This document shows, piece after piece, positions 36,371 through 46,328 of a stretch of 64,000 nucleotides of DNA. The stretch lies in the NCBI GenBank assembly GCA_021732445.1, contig JAKFUZ010000003.1, positions 1 to 64,000 of the forward strand, read 5' to 3'. How positions within the stretch are numbered: the stretch's first letter is position 1; each line of letters opens with the position of its first letter. The stretch is from Sphingomonas sp. (GTDB taxonomy: Bacteria > Pseudomonadota > Alphaproteobacteria > Sphingomonadales > Sphingomonadaceae). The notes below the pieces were generated by a model, which searched no databases, was not told the DNA's origin, and saw only the letters and a program-made list of their open reading frames with translations. The translations under genes and the position numbers were made by a program.

Positions 36371-38095
36371 GTGGCCAAGGAGCCGAGAATCTATCGCAGC
36401 GCGCATAGCTATGCCAAGGATGACAAGGACGGGTTCATCCATCGCAGCTGGATGAAGGCGCAGGGGCTGCCCGAAGACGTGTTCGACGGCCGGCCGGTGA
36501 TTGGCATCTGCAACACCTGGTCAGAACTCACGCCGTGCAACAGCCATTTGCGCGAAGTTGCCGATTATGTGAAGCGCGGAGTGTGGGAACGCGGCGGCCT
36601 GCCGCTTGAATTTCCCGCAATGAGCCTTGGCGAAACGCAGATGCGCCCCACCGCCATGCTGTTTCGCAACCTGCTGGCGATGGAGGTTGAGGAATCGATC
36701 CGCGGCAACCCGATCGACGGCGTCGTGCTGCTTGGCGGGTGTGATAAGACGACCCCGGGGCAGATGATGGGCGCCGCGTCGGTTGATTTGCCCACCATCG
36801 TGATATCCTCCGGCCCGATGCTTACCGGCAAGTTTCAGGGCCGCGACATTGGCTCGGGCACCGACGTCTGGCGCTTTTCGGAAGAGGTGCGCGCGGGCGC
36901 CATGTCGATGGCCGACTTCCGGGCGGCGGAAGTGGGCATGAGCCGGTCGCGCGGCGTGTGCATGACGATGGGCTCGGCCTCGTCCTTTGCCGCCGTCGCC
37001 GAAGCAATGGGGCTGGCGCTGCCGATGAATGCGACCACGCCGGGTGTGGAAGCGGGCCGGTTCCGCATGGGCCATCTGGCCGGCCGGGCGATTGTTGATC
37101 TCGTGCGTGCCGACCAGCCGATGTCGGCCTTTCTCACCCGTCAGCACTTTGAAAACGGCATCCGGGTGCATGCCGCAATGGGCGGCTCGACCAACTCGAT
37201 CCTGCACCTTATCGCGCTGGCCGGACGGTGCGGGCTGGACCTCACCCTGGCCGATTTTGATAGGCTCACCCGCGACGTGCCGCTGCTCGCCAATATCGCT
37301 CCGTCGGGCAGTTTCCACATGGAAGACCTGCATTATGCAGGCGGCGTGCCGGCGCTGATGGCCGAGCTTGGTGACATGCTGCACCTCGATGTGCCAACCG
37401 TTGGCGGCACCACGCTTGGCGCAGTGATTGCGGGCGCCAAGGTGTGGAACCGCCAGGTCATCGCCACGCTTGCCGAGCCGGTCAAGGAGATTGCCGGCAC
37501 CTGGGTGCTGACCGGCAATCTGGCACCCAAGGGCGCCATCATGAAGCCGTCTGCCGCAAGCCCCCACCTGCTGGTGCATGAAGGCCGGGCGGTCGTGTTC
37601 GAAACGATCGAGGATTATAAGGCGCGCGTCGATGATCCGCAGCTCGACATTGACGAGACATGCATCATGGTATTGCGCAACTGCGGAATGCGCGGCTATC
37701 CCGGCATGCCCGAAGTAGGCAACATGGCGCTGCCCAAAAAGCTGCTGGAGCGCGGTATTCGCGATATCGTCCGCCTGTCCGACGCGCGCATGTCGGGCAC
37801 CGCCTTTGGCACGATCGTGCTGCACGTGTCGCCCGAAGCCGATATTGGCGGCCCGCTGGCGCTGGTTGAAAACGGCGATATGATCCGCCTTGATGGCCCG
37901 GCGCGCACGCTTGATCTGCTCGTTAGCGAGGCGGTGCTGGCGCAGCGGCGCGCGCGCTGGCAGGCGCCAGTCCGGCCGGCACTCCGCGGCTATCTGAAGC
38001 TGAACGACGCGCACGCGACCCAGCCGGAAGACGGCTGCGACCTCGATTTCATGAAAGGCGGCTCGGGCCACGAAGTCCTGCGCGAAAGTCATTGA
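36371..38095 (+). CDS. IlvD/Edd-family sugar-acid dehydratase (galactonate/arabonate type)
   Basis: 574 residues from a GTG start preceded by AGGGG. The family iron-sulfur and substrate motifs are visible: ICNTWSELTPCNSHLREVADYVKRG, the cluster cysteine in LLGGCDKTTPGQMMGA, GVCMTMGSASSFAAVAEAMG, NGIRVHAAMGGSTNSILHL and RNCGMRGYPGMPEVGNM, with RLSDARMSGTAFGTIVLHVSPEA near the end. The sequence style is that of L-arabonate and related pentonate/hexonate dehydratases rather than IlvD itself. With galactose dehydrogenase, a lactonase and DgoK adjacent, D-galactonate to 2-keto-3-deoxygalactonate is the likely reaction; L-arabonate or D-fuconate are alternatives. Overlaps dgoK (TTGA). Confidence 0.87.
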   Translation: MAKEPRIYRSAHSYAKDDKDGFIHRSWMKAQGLPEDVFDGRPVIGICNTWSELTPCNSHLREVADYVKRGVWERGGLPLEFPAMSLGETQMRPTAMLFRNLLAMEVEESIRGNPIDGVVLLGGCDKTTPGQMMGAASVDLPTIVISSGPMLTGKFQGRDIGSGTDVWRFSEEVRAGAMSMADFRAAEVGMSRSRGVCMTMGSASSFAAVAEAMGLALPMNATTPGVEAGRFRMGHLAGRAIVDLVRADQPMSAFLTRQHFENGIRVHAAMGGSTNSILHLIALAGRCGLDLTLADFDRLTRDVPLLANIAPSGSFHMEDLHYAGGVPALMAELGDMLHLDVPTVGGTTLGAVIAGAKVWNRQVIATLAEPVKEIAGTWVLTGNLAPKGAIMKPSAASPHLLVHEGRAVVFETIEDYKARVDDPQLDIDETCIMVLRNCGMRGYPGMPEVGNMALPKKLLERGIRDIVRLSDARMSGTAFGTIVLHVSPEADIGGPLALVENGDMIRLDGPARTLDLLVSEAVLAQRRARWQAPVRPALRGYLKLNDAHATQPEDGCDLDFMKGGSGHEVLRESH

Positions 38096-39012
38096 GCGCG
38101 GCCAATGCCTTTATCGCCGGTGACTGGGGCACGACCCATGGCCGTTTCTGGCTGATCGACCATGGTGTGGTGGTCGGCGACGCGCGCCCGGCACCCGGCA
38201 TTGCGGCGCTTGCCGGCGACCGGGCGGCAATCGCTGCCGCGTTCGATGTCGTGACGGCGGGCTGGCCGATCCACATCCCGGCGCTGATGTGCGGCATGGT
38301 GGGCGCGTCAGTGGGCTGGTGCGACGCCGGCTATCGTGCCTGCCCGGCCCCCGCCACGGGCTTTGGCGATGGCGCCACGCGCTTTGCCCATAACGGCCGC
38401 GCCATTGCCATCTTGCCGGGACTGAAATGTCGCAATCCGGCCGGCTTTGTCGATGTGATGCGCGGCGAGGAAACGCAAATAGCAGGTCTTGTTGCGCTGT
38501 GCGGGGTGGGCGACGCGGTCGTGGGGTTGCCTGGCACGCATAACAAATGGGCGGTGATCGCCGGCGGCACGGTGCAGCATTTCCACACCGCGATGACGGG
38601 TGAGCTGTTTGCGCTCATCGCCGATCACAGCATATTGATGCGCGGTGCGCCGCGCGACGTGACGCCCGGCGACGTGTTTGTCGCCGCCGTTCGCCGCGTC
38701 CGCGAAAATCCCCTAATCGGTATCGACTCGATGCTGTTTGCCACCCGGGCGGAGCAGCTCGTGGGTGGCATGTCCGCCAGCGACGCGGCGAGCTTTGTCA
38801 GCGGGCTGCTGATCGGCGCCGATGTCCGCAGTGCGCTGGCGATGATCGACCCGCCGGGCGAGCGGCCCGTGCATCTGGTGTGCAACGACGCGCTGACCGC
38901 GCTCTATGGCGCAGCGTTGGCCGTGTTCGGGCAGGCGTCGCGCCAGGTCGATGGGGCAGCCGCGGTTCGCGCCGGGCTCGTTGCCGCGGCGCCACGGGTG
39001 TTCGCTGGATGA
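38092..39012 (+). CDS. dgoK: 2-dehydro-3-deoxygalactonokinase
   Basis: 306 residues from a TTG that overlaps the dehydratase stop. The nucleotide-binding start FIAGDWGTTHGRFWLID and the middle VVGLPGTHNKWAVIAGG are hallmarks of DgoK within the ASKHA fold. It phosphorylates 2-keto-3-deoxy-D-galactonate at C6 for cleavage by DgoA. The coupling to the dehydratase supports the De Ley-Doudoroff assignment. The cleaving aldolase (dgoA) is not next to it and is absent from the window. Confidence 0.9.
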   Translation: MSAANAFIAGDWGTTHGRFWLIDHGVVVGDARPAPGIAALAGDRAAIAAAFDVVTAGWPIHIPALMCGMVGASVGWCDAGYRACPAPATGFGDGATRFAHNGRAIAILPGLKCRNPAGFVDVMRGEETQIAGLVALCGVGDAVVGLPGTHNKWAVIAGGTVQHFHTAMTGELFALIADHSILMRGAPRDVTPGDVFVAAVRRVRENPLIGIDSMLFATRAEQLVGGMSASDAASFVSGLLIGADVRSALAMIDPPGERPVHLVCNDALTALYGAALAVFGQASRQVDGAAAVRAGLVAAAPRVFAG

Positions 39013-39025
39013 CGCGCGACCGCGC

Positions 39026-39958
39026 CTAATCGTCGAACGGCGCGACCAACTCGCGCGTGCCAAGCAGAAAGGCGTCGGCAACCAGCCGCAGCGGGTCGAA
39101 ATGGGCATCGCTTTCGCCGGATGCCACCAAGGCTGCGAACCGGGCATAGAGCAGCGGATATTCGCCATCGTCATGTGCGGCCACCACCGCGCCGTTTATG
39201 GTCAGGTGCCGCCCGCCGCCGGCCAGCAGCAGCGTGCCCGCATCGCACTCAACTGCGATTTGCCAGCGCTCTCCCACCGTCTCGCGCCAGTCAAAATGCG
39301 CTTCGAAGCTGCCGGAAAAATCCGCCCCGCCCATCGTCAGTTCGGCCGCAATCGGCATGGCGCGGTTAGCGGGCACCGCCAGTCGCGATGCGCGGACATA
39401 GGGCGCAAATGGAAGTATCCGCGTGAGAATCGACAGGCCGTTGATGCCGGGGTCGAACACGCCAAAGCCGCCCGGCGCCCAGATCCAGTCCTGGCCCGGG
39501 TGCCATTTGCGAACATCCTCGCGCCAGTCGCCGCGGATGGCGGTCAGGCGCTTGTCGGCGAGCCAGGCGCGCGCCTGTTCAACCGCCGGGTTGGCCTGGC
39601 TGTGCCAGGTCGTCATCAGCGTAACGCCGGCGCGTGCCGCAGCCCGTTCAATCTGCGCACAGTGCGCAAGCGTTGCCGCCGGGGGTTTTTCGAGCATGGT
39701 GTGCTTGCCCGCCGCCAGCGTTTCAAGCGCCGTTTCGAACCGGGCGGCGGGCGTATTGCAATGCACGCAGGCGTCGATCGCGATGCCCGAAGCGAGCAGA
39801 TCAGCAACCGAGCGGAACACAGGCACCCCGGCCGGCCCGGCCCCGCGCGCGCTGACCACGGCCGCCAGCACAAGCCCCGGTGTCGTGCGGATTGCCGGCA
39901 CGTGCTGATCTTCGGCAATCTTGCCATAACCGATGATCGCGGTGGAGAGCGCCGTCAT
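39026..39958 (-). CDS. D-galactose 1-dehydrogenase (Gfo/Idh/MocA family)
   Basis: 310 residues. The N-terminal Rossmann start IIGYGKIAEDQHVPAI and MLEKPPAATL (EKP motif) are typical. The block DWREDVRKWHPGQDWIWAPG with GVFDPGINGLS closely matches the known Pseudomonas D-galactose dehydrogenase and azospirillum-type L-arabinose dehydrogenase. It oxidises the sugar at C1 to the lactone with NAD(P). It lies convergent to dgoK and divergent from the lactonase, so the pathway genes are split between strands. Confidence 0.88.
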   Translation of the reverse strand: MTALSTAIIGYGKIAEDQHVPAIRTTPGLVLAAVVSARGAGPAGVPVFRSVADLLASGIAIDACVHCNTPAARFETALETLAAGKHTMLEKPPAATLAHCAQIERAAARAGVTLMTTWHSQANPAVEQARAWLADKRLTAIRGDWREDVRKWHPGQDWIWAPGGFGVFDPGINGLSILTRILPFAPYVRASRLAVPANRAMPIAAELTMGGADFSGSFEAHFDWRETVGERWQIAVECDAGTLLLAGGGRHLTINGAVVAAHDDGEYPLLYARFAALVASGESDAHFDPLRLVADAFLLGTRELVAPFDD

Positions 39959-40026
39959 GAAAATCGCCTTGGTGGCCGGGCGTGCCCGTTCGGCGCTTGT
40001 CTAAACGCCGTGCCGGTGGAATAAAA

Positions 40027-40050
40027 CATATATATGCGCTGATCCAGCGC
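40027..40050. promoter_or_regulatory. Palindromic promoter region between galactose dehydrogenase and lactonase genes
   Basis: CATATATATG (40027-40036) is a 10-bp palindrome and supplies -10-like sequence in both directions. It runs directly into GCGCTG-ATC-CAGCGC (40036-40050), a six-pair inverted repeat. Both sit 20-45 bases before the lactonase ATG and are the only AT-rich island in this divergent gap. Confidence 0.4.
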
Positions 40051-40070
40051 CGCTGCCCGGAGCATCCCCC

Positions 40071-40964
40071 ATGTCGCAGACAGCCCCCATTGCGCGCCTC
40101 ATCGCGACCATCCCGGTGGGCGATCATCTGGGAGAAGGCGTAGCGTGGGATGATCGCGCCGGCGCGTTTCGCTGGACGGATATCGAGGGCAAGCGGCTCC
40201 ACCGGCTGGACTGGCCAAGCCAGACGCTGACGACCGTGGCGCTGCCGCACCGGCTCGGGTCGTTCGCGCTGACCGACGCCGATGACACCATCATTGCCGC
40301 ATTTGAGCAGGGCTTTGCGCGCTACAATCTGGTGTCGGGGGCCGTTGACTGGATCAACCGGCCGCTCCGGCCAGCCGGTGTGCGGCTGAACGATGGCGAC
40401 ACTGACCGCGCCGGGCGGTTCGTGGCGGGCGAGATGGTCGAAGATGCGGCAGCGGCTGGCGGTGCCCATGCCGGCAACCTCTGCCGGCTGGAGGCAGATG
40501 GCCAGCTCACGATCTTGCTCAACGGCATCGGCATATCGAACGCGCTGTGCTGGTCGCCTGATGGCGCCACAATGTACCACACCGACTCGCGCCGCGCCAT
40601 TGTTCACGCCTATGATTATGGCCCACAAGGTGCAAGCGGCGCTCGGCCGATCCTCACCTGCCCGCCCGATTCCGTGGCCGACGGGGCAACGGTTGATGCC
40701 GCCGGGCGCCTGTGGATCGCGCGCTGGGGCGGGTCGGCAGTCTCGGTGCACAAGCCCGACGGCACGTTGCTGGCCACGGTGCCGGTGCCCGCAGCGCAAG
40801 TGACGTGCCCGGCATTTGGCGGGGCAGCGCTCGATATGCTCGCGGTCACCACCGCATGGCTGGGCAAGGACGCCGCCGCCCGTAGCGCCGATCCGCAGGC
40901 CGGGCATCTTTTCTTGTACCAGACCGACGCCACCGGCATGGCACCGGCGCGCGTCGCACTCTAG
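40071..40964 (+). CDS. SMP-30/gluconolactonase-family sugar lactonase
   Basis: 297 residues of a six-bladed propeller. The metal-binding residues are visible in [12 protein letters not shown] (Glu), [19 protein letters not shown] (Asn/Asp), [18 protein letters not shown] and the final Asp in [19 protein letters not shown]. It opens galactono-1,4-lactone (or a related aldonolactone) to the acid, the step between the adjacent dehydrogenase and the dehydratase. Its end overlaps the convergent racemase-like gene by four bases. Confidence 0.88.
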   Translation: MSQTAPIARLIATIPVGDHLGEGVAWDDRAGAFRWTDIEGKRLHRLDWPSQTLTTVALPHRLGSFALTDADDTIIAAFEQGFARYNLVSGAVDWINRPLRPAGVRLNDGDTDRAGRFVAGEMVEDAAAAGGAHAGNLCRLEADGQLTILLNGIGISNALCWSPDGATMYHTDSRRAIVHAYDYGPQGASGARPILTCPPDSVADGATVDAAGRLWIARWGGSAVSVHKPDGTLLATVPVPAAQVTCPAFGGAALDMLAVTTAWLGKDAAARSADPQAGHLFLYQTDATGMAPARVAL

Positions 40965-42046
40965 CCGGCCGGATTGCCGAGCAGCGCGGCATTGTCGGCG
41001 CCGGGCTCGGGTGCCGGGCGGGGTACTGGCGCAGGCGTTCCAGAAAAGCGCGGTGCAGGCGCCGGCTGGAGCGCGCCGCCGACTGTGATGAATGTTTCGC
41101 GTGCGGCGTTGTGGGGATGGGCCGGCGCTTCGTGCATCGACAGCACCGGGGCAAAGCAGATGTCGGTCCCCTCCATCACGGCGCACCATGCCTCGCGCGA
41201 CTTTTGCCCAAAAATTGCGGCGAGTTTTGCCTTCAGCGCTGGCCATTGGGCGCGGTCATGCTGGGCGTCGAAATCGGCATCGTCGGTGACGCCGGCGGCA
41301 GCGCGCAACCGCGCGTAAAATTGCGGCTCGATGGCCCCAACCGAAATCCATTTGCCGTCGGCGCATTCATAAGTGTCGTAAAAGGGCGCCGCGCCGTCGA
41401 GCAGGTTCTGCCCGTGCGCATCGCGGTTGATGCCCGCCGCCAGCATATGCCAGCTCATGCCCGCGAGCAGCGCCGACCCGTCGGTCATCGCCGCGTCTAT
41501 TACCTGCCCGCCCGCGCCGCTTTTTACCGCGAGCAGCCCGGCGAGCAGCCCAAAGGCAAGCATCATCGCGCCGCCGCCGAAATCGCCGACATAGTTGACC
41601 GGGGGCACGGGCCGCTCGCCCGCGCGGCCGATGGTGTGCAGCACGCCCGACAGCGCGATGTAGTTGATGTCGTGCCCGGCCGCCTGTGCCAGCGGGCCAT
41701 ATTGGCCCCAGCCCGTCATGCGGCCATAAACGAGCCTGGGGTTGGCCGCGAGCAGCACGTCAGGCCCAAGCCCCAGCCGCTCCATCACGCCCGGCCGGAA
41801 GCCCTCGATCAACGCGTCGGCCTGCGCACAGAGCGCGCGCGCGGCCGCCACGCCGCCTGGCGTTTTCATGTCGAGCACCACCGAGCGGCGGTTGCGCGAC
41901 AGGGCGTCGCGCGGATCAAGCCGGGCGCCGGGGCGGTCGACGCGGATCACCTCGGCGCCGTGATCCGCCAGCATCATTGCGCAAAACGGCCCCGGCCCGA
42001 TGCCGGCAAATTCAATGATGCGGATTCCCGATAACGCGCCGGCCAT
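40961..42046 (-). CDS. CaiB/BaiF CoA-transferase family protein, alpha-methylacyl-CoA racemase-like
   Basis: 361 residues from the ATG at 42046 ([20 protein letters not shown]); the track's 101 extra residues are spurious. The family start [30 protein letters not shown] is clear. [23 protein letters not shown] and [21 protein letters not shown] carry the His and Asp that act as the two bases in AMACR-type racemases. The product would interconvert (2R)- and (2S)-methylacyl-CoA in branched-chain or sterol side-chain degradation. No dedicated acyl-CoA partners adjoin it. Confidence 0.85.
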   Translation of the reverse strand: MAGALSGIRIIEFAGIGPGPFCAMMLADHGAEVIRVDRPGARLDPRDALSRNRRSVVLDMKTPGGVAAARALCAQADALIEGFRPGVMERLGLGPDVLLAANPRLVYGRMTGWGQYGPLAQAAGHDINYIALSGVLHTIGRAGERPVPPVNYVGDFGGGAMMLAFGLLAGLLAVKSGAGGQVIDAAMTDGSALLAGMSWHMLAAGINRDAHGQNLLDGAAPFYDTYECADGKWISVGAIEPQFYARLRAAAGVTDDADFDAQHDRAQWPALKAKLAAIFGQKSREAWCAVMEGTDICFAPVLSMHEAPAHPHNAARETFITVGGALQPAPAPRFSGTPAPVPRPAPEPGADNAALLGNPAG

Positions 42047-42206
42047 GCTCGTTCCTTTGCTCCCCTGCGCGCGGCGTTGGCGCGGCTTTGCAGCGAATAG
42101 GCCATTGTGGCGCCATATCTCCAGCCCCTGAATTTTTTGCGCCCGGGCTTGGTTCCGCGGCCGCTGCCCCGTACACTCGTGCCTCATCCCTTGCCGGAGA
42201 CGCTGC

Positions 42207-42668
42207 GTGGCCACCGAATTTCTTCTGAACGGCGCGAAAACGCGCTTTGACGGCGATGCTGAAACCCCGCTGCTATGGGTGCTGCGCGACCATCTGCACC
42301 TCACCGGTACCAAATATGGCTGCGGCATTGCGCAGTGCGGTGCCTGCACGGTTCATCTCGATGGCAAGAACCGCCGCTCCTGCGTGACGCCCGTGGCAAT
42401 GGTCGCCGGCCGATCGGTCACGACGATTGAGGGGAGCAGGGGCAAGGTCGCCGATGCGGTCAAAGCGGCATGGGTGGCAATCGACGTGCCGCAATGCGGG
42501 TTTTGCCAGTCGGGCCAGGTGATGTCGGCAATCGGCCTGCTCGCTGCCAAACCCCGGCCGAGCGACGACGATATCGACCAGGCGATGGCCGGCAATATCT
42601 GCCGCTGCGCAAGCTATGTCCGCATTCGGCAGGCGATCAAGGACGCGGCCGGGAAGATCTCGGCATGA
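42207..42668 (+). CDS. [2Fe-2S] subunit of a molybdenum hydroxylase (IorA-like)
   Basis: 153 residues from a GTG. The plant-type [2Fe-2S] site is [18 protein letters not shown] with a fourth Cys in RRSCVTP. The second cluster is held by QCGFCQSGQ and [15 protein letters not shown]. This is the small subunit of xanthine dehydrogenase-family enzymes of the two-subunit type (isoquinoline 1-oxidoreductase, periplasmic aldehyde and nicotinate oxidases). It passes electrons from the molybdenum site to an acceptor, here probably the cytochrome c encoded two genes on. Stop overlaps the large-subunit start (ATGA). Confidence 0.92.
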   Translation: MATEFLLNGAKTRFDGDAETPLLWVLRDHLHLTGTKYGCGIAQCGACTVHLDGKNRRSCVTPVAMVAGRSVTTIEGSRGKVADAVKAAWVAIDVPQCGFCQSGQVMSAIGLLAAKPRPSDDDIDQAMAGNICRCASYVRIRQAIKDAAGKISA

Positions 42669-44806
42669 GCGCGCCTGGAACCGCGCCCAATGCCCCGCGC
42701 GCCACCCGGCGCGAGGCAATCGCCGGGTCGGGCCTCGTCATCGGCCTGGCGCTGCCCTTTGGGAGAGCGGCGGCCGGGCTTCCCGCCGGTCCGCTACAGC
42801 CCAATGCGTTTGTGCGCATCACGCCTGACAATCTCGTTACCGTGCTCATCAAGCATGTCGAGTTCGGGCAGGGACCGGCAACGGGCCTCACCACCATTGT
42901 CGCCGATGAACTCGATGCCGACTGGGCGCAGATGCGGATGGAATTTTCCCCCGCCAACGACGCGCTCTACAAGAACCTGTTTTTCGGCACCATGGGCACC
43001 GGCGGCTCAACCGCCATGGCCAATAGCTGGATGCAGTTGCGCCATGCCGGGGCGGCGGCGCGCGCGATGCTGGTTGCGGCTGCCGCCAAGCGCTGGGGCG
43101 TAGCTGCGGCCGAGATCAAGGTGTCGAAAGGCGTGGTCAGTCATGGCCGTCGCCGGGCCAGCTTCGGCGCGCTCGTGGCCGATGCCCGGTCGATGCCGGT
43201 GCCTGACAAACCCGCGCTTAAATCACCTGACCAGTTCACGCTGATCGGCACCGACGTTCCGCGCGTTGACAGCGTTGCCAAATCCAGCGGCACAGCAATG
43301 TTCGCGATGGACGTGGCGCGCCCCGGCATGGTCACCGCTGTCATCGCCCACCCGCCAGCTTTCGGCGCAACGCTTGGCGCCGTGGACGACAGCGCTGCGA
43401 TGGCGGTGCCCGGCGTGCTTGCGGTAAAGACCGTGCCGCAGGGTGTGGCGGTCTATGCCCGCGACACCTTTGCCGCGATGAAGGGCCGCGCCGCGCTCAG
43501 GCCGGTGTGGGACATGGCCAAGGCCGAAACCCGGTCCAGCGACGCGTTCTTCAAAAGCTATGCCGAGGCGACAAAAGCACCTGGTGTCGAGACCAAAAAG
43601 GTGGGCGACGTTGGCGCAGCATTGGCCGGGGCCGCAAAAACGCTGGAGGCCGTCTATTATTTCCCCTTCCTTGCCCATGCGCCGATGGAGCCGCTCGATG
43701 CGGTGATCGAGCCGGTTGAAGGCGGCGGGTATGATATCTGGATGGGCAGCCAGTTCCAGGTCGGTGAAGTCACCGCCATGGCCAAGGTGCTGGGCGTGCC
43801 GATGGGCAAGATGCGGCTACGCCAGCTTTATGCCGGCGGCAGCTTTGGCCGCCGTGCGCAGCCCGATTCGGGCTTTGCCACCGAAGCCGCCGCCGTCGCC
43901 AAAGCCTATGGCGCCGCCGTCCCCGTCAAGCATATGTGGACGCGCGAGAACGACATTCGTGGCGGGCGCTACCGGCCCATCACCGTGCACCGGCTCGCCG
44001 GCGGGCTCGATGCGGCGGGCAATATTGTGGCGTGGGACCAGCGCGTCGCCTGCCAGCCCTTTTCGCCCGGCAAGTCCGGCCAGATCGACGAGAGCATGCA
44101 TGAAGGCACCGGCCCGGATGATTACAGCTTCGCCAATGCGCGGGTTGGCGTGTCACCAATGGCCAATGGCGTGCCGACGCTGTGGTGGCGCTCGGTCGGC
44201 CATACCCACACAGCGTACGCCACCGAGGCGTTTCTAGACGAGTTGCTGGCCGCCGGCGGCAAGGATGCCGTGGCGGGCCGGCTCGCGCTGATGAAGGACG
44301 CGCGCTCCCGCGCCGTGGTGATGCGGGTCGCCGAGCTGGCCAAATGGGGGCGCACATTGCCGGGTGACCGGGCGCTGGGCATGGCGTTCCACAAGAGTTT
44401 TGGCACCCGTGTGGCGCAAATTGCCGAGCTTTCGAAAGGGCCAGACGGCCTGCCAAAGGTGCACAAGGTTTGGGTCGCGGTGGATTGTGGCACGCCCATC
44501 AACCCCAACATCATCCGCGCGCAGATGGAAGGCGGCATTGGCTATGGGCTTGGCCATGCGCTTTATGCCGAGCTGGTGCTGGGAGAGGGGGGGCATGTCG
44601 CGCAAGGCAATTTTGATACCTATCGGTCGCTGCGCATCCATGAAATGCCCGATGTGGAAGTGAGCATCATCGCCTCCACCGCCAGCCCTTCGGGCGTTGG
44701 CGAGCCGGGGTTGCCGCCGATTGCCCCCGCGGTTGCCAATGCCTGGCGGACGCTCACCGGAAAATCAGTCAGGCGGCTGCCCTTTGTGCATGGTGACAAC
44801 GCATGA
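42665..44806 (+). CDS. Molybdopterin-binding large subunit of a periplasmic molybdenum hydroxylase (IorB-like)
   Basis: 713 residues from the ATG overlapping the small-subunit stop. A twin-arginine signal is visible ([21 protein letters not shown]), so the folded complex is exported. Domains: about residues 40-200 ([19 protein letters not shown] and [20 protein letters not shown]), a hammerhead-like domain around 205-300, then two molybdopterin-binding domains ([82 protein letters not shown] with the catalytic Glu). Substrates in the family range from isoquinoline to aldehydes and nicotinate; this one cannot be fixed by reading. Confidence 0.9.
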   Translation: MSAPGTAPNAPRATRREAIAGSGLVIGLALPFGRAAAGLPAGPLQPNAFVRITPDNLVTVLIKHVEFGQGPATGLTTIVADELDADWAQMRMEFSPANDALYKNLFFGTMGTGGSTAMANSWMQLRHAGAAARAMLVAAAAKRWGVAAAEIKVSKGVVSHGRRRASFGALVADARSMPVPDKPALKSPDQFTLIGTDVPRVDSVAKSSGTAMFAMDVARPGMVTAVIAHPPAFGATLGAVDDSAAMAVPGVLAVKTVPQGVAVYARDTFAAMKGRAALRPVWDMAKAETRSSDAFFKSYAEATKAPGVETKKVGDVGAALAGAAKTLEAVYYFPFLAHAPMEPLDAVIEPVEGGGYDIWMGSQFQVGEVTAMAKVLGVPMGKMRLRQLYAGGSFGRRAQPDSGFATEAAAVAKAYGAAVPVKHMWTRENDIRGGRYRPITVHRLAGGLDAAGNIVAWDQRVACQPFSPGKSGQIDESMHEGTGPDDYSFANARVGVSPMANGVPTLWWRSVGHTHTAYATEAFLDELLAAGGKDAVAGRLALMKDARSRAVVMRVAELAKWGRTLPGDRALGMAFHKSFGTRVAQIAELSKGPDGLPKVHKVWVAVDCGTPINPNIIRAQMEGGIGYGLGHALYAELVLGEGGHVAQGNFDTYRSLRIHEMPDVEVSIIASTASPSGVGEPGLPPIAPAVANAWRTLTGKSVRRLPFVHGDNA

Positions 44807-45423
44807 GGACGGCGATGTGGAGCGCGCTTGCGCTGGGCACCGCAGTAGTTCTGCTGCCAATTGCGGTGGTCGGGCGCGGCGCGGATCGTCAAGCCGATAG
44901 CGGCGCCGGGGCCATTGCCGCGACCGCTGGTCCCGAAGCGCGGTCAGTCGCGCTTTTCGTGGAACTGGGCAAGGTCATCCAGCACCCGCGCTGCCTCAAC
45001 TGCCACCCGCGCGCCGACCGGCCGCTCCAGGGCGAAGCAGGCGCGCCGCACCTGCCGCCGGTGGTGCGTGGCGCCACCGGGCACGGGGCGGCAGGTCTGG
45101 AATGCGCGACCTGCCACAGCGACGCCAATGTCGCATTTGCCAATGGTGAAGGCAGCATTCCCGGCGCGCCCGACTGGCACCTGGCGCCCGCCAGCATGGC
45201 GTGGGAGGGCAAGTCGCTTGGCGACATTTGCCGGCAGATCAGGGACCCGGCACGCAATGGCGGCAAAAGCCTTGCCGCGCTTGTCGACCATAACAGCCAT
45301 GACGCGCTGATCGCCTGGGGCTGGGCGCCCGGCAAGGGCCGCGCGGCCGTTCCGGGCTCGCAGGCTGCCTTTGGCGCGCTCACCCGAGCGTGGGTCGAAA
45401 GCGGCGCGCACTGCCCGGCATGA
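44803..45423 (+). CDS. Di-haem cytochrome c, electron acceptor of the molybdenum hydroxylase
   Basis: 206 residues overlapping the large-subunit stop (ATGA). A signal peptide (residues 1-28) is followed by two haem-attachment motifs, CLNCH (64-68) and CATCH (101-105). Distal Met ligands are not obvious; several His are candidates, for example in [17 protein letters not shown] c-type cytochrome in the same operon as an exported IorAB-type enzyme is the usual way these enzymes pass electrons to the respiratory chain. Confidence 0.82.
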   Translation: MRTAMWSALALGTAVVLLPIAVVGRGADRQADSGAGAIAATAGPEARSVALFVELGKVIQHPRCLNCHPRADRPLQGEAGAPHLPPVVRGATGHGAAGLECATCHSDANVAFANGEGSIPGAPDWHLAPASMAWEGKSLGDICRQIRDPARNGGKSLAALVDHNSHDALIAWGWAPGKGRAAVPGSQAAFGALTRAWVESGAHCPA

Positions 45424-46328
45424 CCCGCTCTTTTGAAACCATTACGCTTGGCGTTGACGGCAACGGCATCGCGACCGTCACGCTCAACCGGCCCGATCGG
45501 ATGAACGCGTTTACCGGGCAAATGATGGCCGAGCTGGTCGCGGCTTTCGACCTCACCGACACTGACGATGCGGTTCGCGCCGTCATCGTTACGGGGGCGG
45601 GTCGCGCGTTTTGCGCTGGCGCTGATCTGGCGGCGGGCGGCGCCACCTTTGATTATGCCAAACGTGGCGACAAGCCCGGAGGCTCGCCTGTCCGCCCCGA
45701 TGGCAGCGTGGACCTGAGCCATGAGGGCGTGCGCGATACCGGCGGCCGGCTGACCTTGCGGATATTCCAGTCGCTGAAACCCGTGATCGGCGCCATCAGC
45801 GGCGCCGCCGTCGGTATCGGCGCGACCATGCAACTCGCAATGGACGCCCGGCTGGCCAGTGACACTGCCCGGTTCGGCTTTGTGTTTGCCCGGCGCGGCA
45901 TTGTGCCCGAGGCCGCCTCAAGCTGGTTCCTTCCGCGCCTCGTTGGCATTTCGACCGCGCTTGAATGGTGCTATTCCGGCCGGGTGTTCGGCGCCGACGA
46001 AGCGCTTGCCGCAGGACTTGTGCGCAGTGTGCACGCAGGCGATGATCTGCTCCCCGCCGCCCATGCGCTCGCGCAGCAGATGACAGCGGAAAGCGCGCCC
46101 GTTTCGGTGGCGCTCACCCGGCAAATGCTGTGGACGATGCTGGGTGCGGCCCACCCGATGGACGCCCACCGCATCGACAGCCGCGGTGTGTGGGTGCGCG
46201 GGGCAAGCGACGATGCGCGCGAGGGCGTTGCCTCGTTCCTCGAAAAGCGCCCCGCCCGTTTCACCGACAGCGTGTCAGCGGCCTGGCCTGGCCTGGCCGA
46301 CTGGTTCGACGCCCCCGATTACCGTTGA
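45420..46328 (+). CDS. Enoyl-CoA hydratase/isomerase family protein
   Basis: 302 residues from the ATG overlapping the cytochrome stop. Crotonase-fold motifs are [18 protein letters not shown], the oxyanion-hole segment [16 protein letters not shown] and [24 protein letters not shown], then [25 protein letters not shown], where Glu of PEAAS is the likely catalytic acid. The insert after residue 75 ([20 protein letters not shown]) and the C-terminal tail make it longer than classic hydratases. It forms the last gene of the molybdenum hydroxylase run and is convergent with an SDR. Confidence 0.85.
   Translation: MTRSFETITLGVDGNGIATVTLNRPDRMNAFTGQMMAELVAAFDLTDTDDAVRAVIVTGAGRAFCAGADLAAGGATFDYAKRGDKPGGSPVRPDGSVDLSHEGVRDTGGRLTLRIFQSLKPVIGAISGAAVGIGATMQLAMDARLASDTARFGFVFARRGIVPEAASSWFLPRLVGISTALEWCYSGRVFGADEALAAGLVRSVHAGDDLLPAAHALAQQMTAESAPVSVALTRQMLWTMLGAAHPMDAHRIDSRGVWVRGASDDAREGVASFLEKRPARFTDSVSAAWPGLADWFDAPDYR

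Noticed and set aside
36521-38092. 523-codon ORF on the minus strand opposite the sugar-acid dehydratase
   Set aside because: It is the mirror of a confident gene in GC-rich DNA. Its translation is His/Arg/Gly-rich, has no fold motif and no ribosome site.
39013-39025. A dgoA aldolase directly after dgoK
   Set aside because: Only 13 bases separate dgoK from the convergent galactose dehydrogenase stop. No aldolase is in the window.
39801-41246. 481-codon minus-strand ORF across the lactonase
   Set aside because: It crosses two well-supported genes on opposite strands and a promoter, and its translation is of low complexity.
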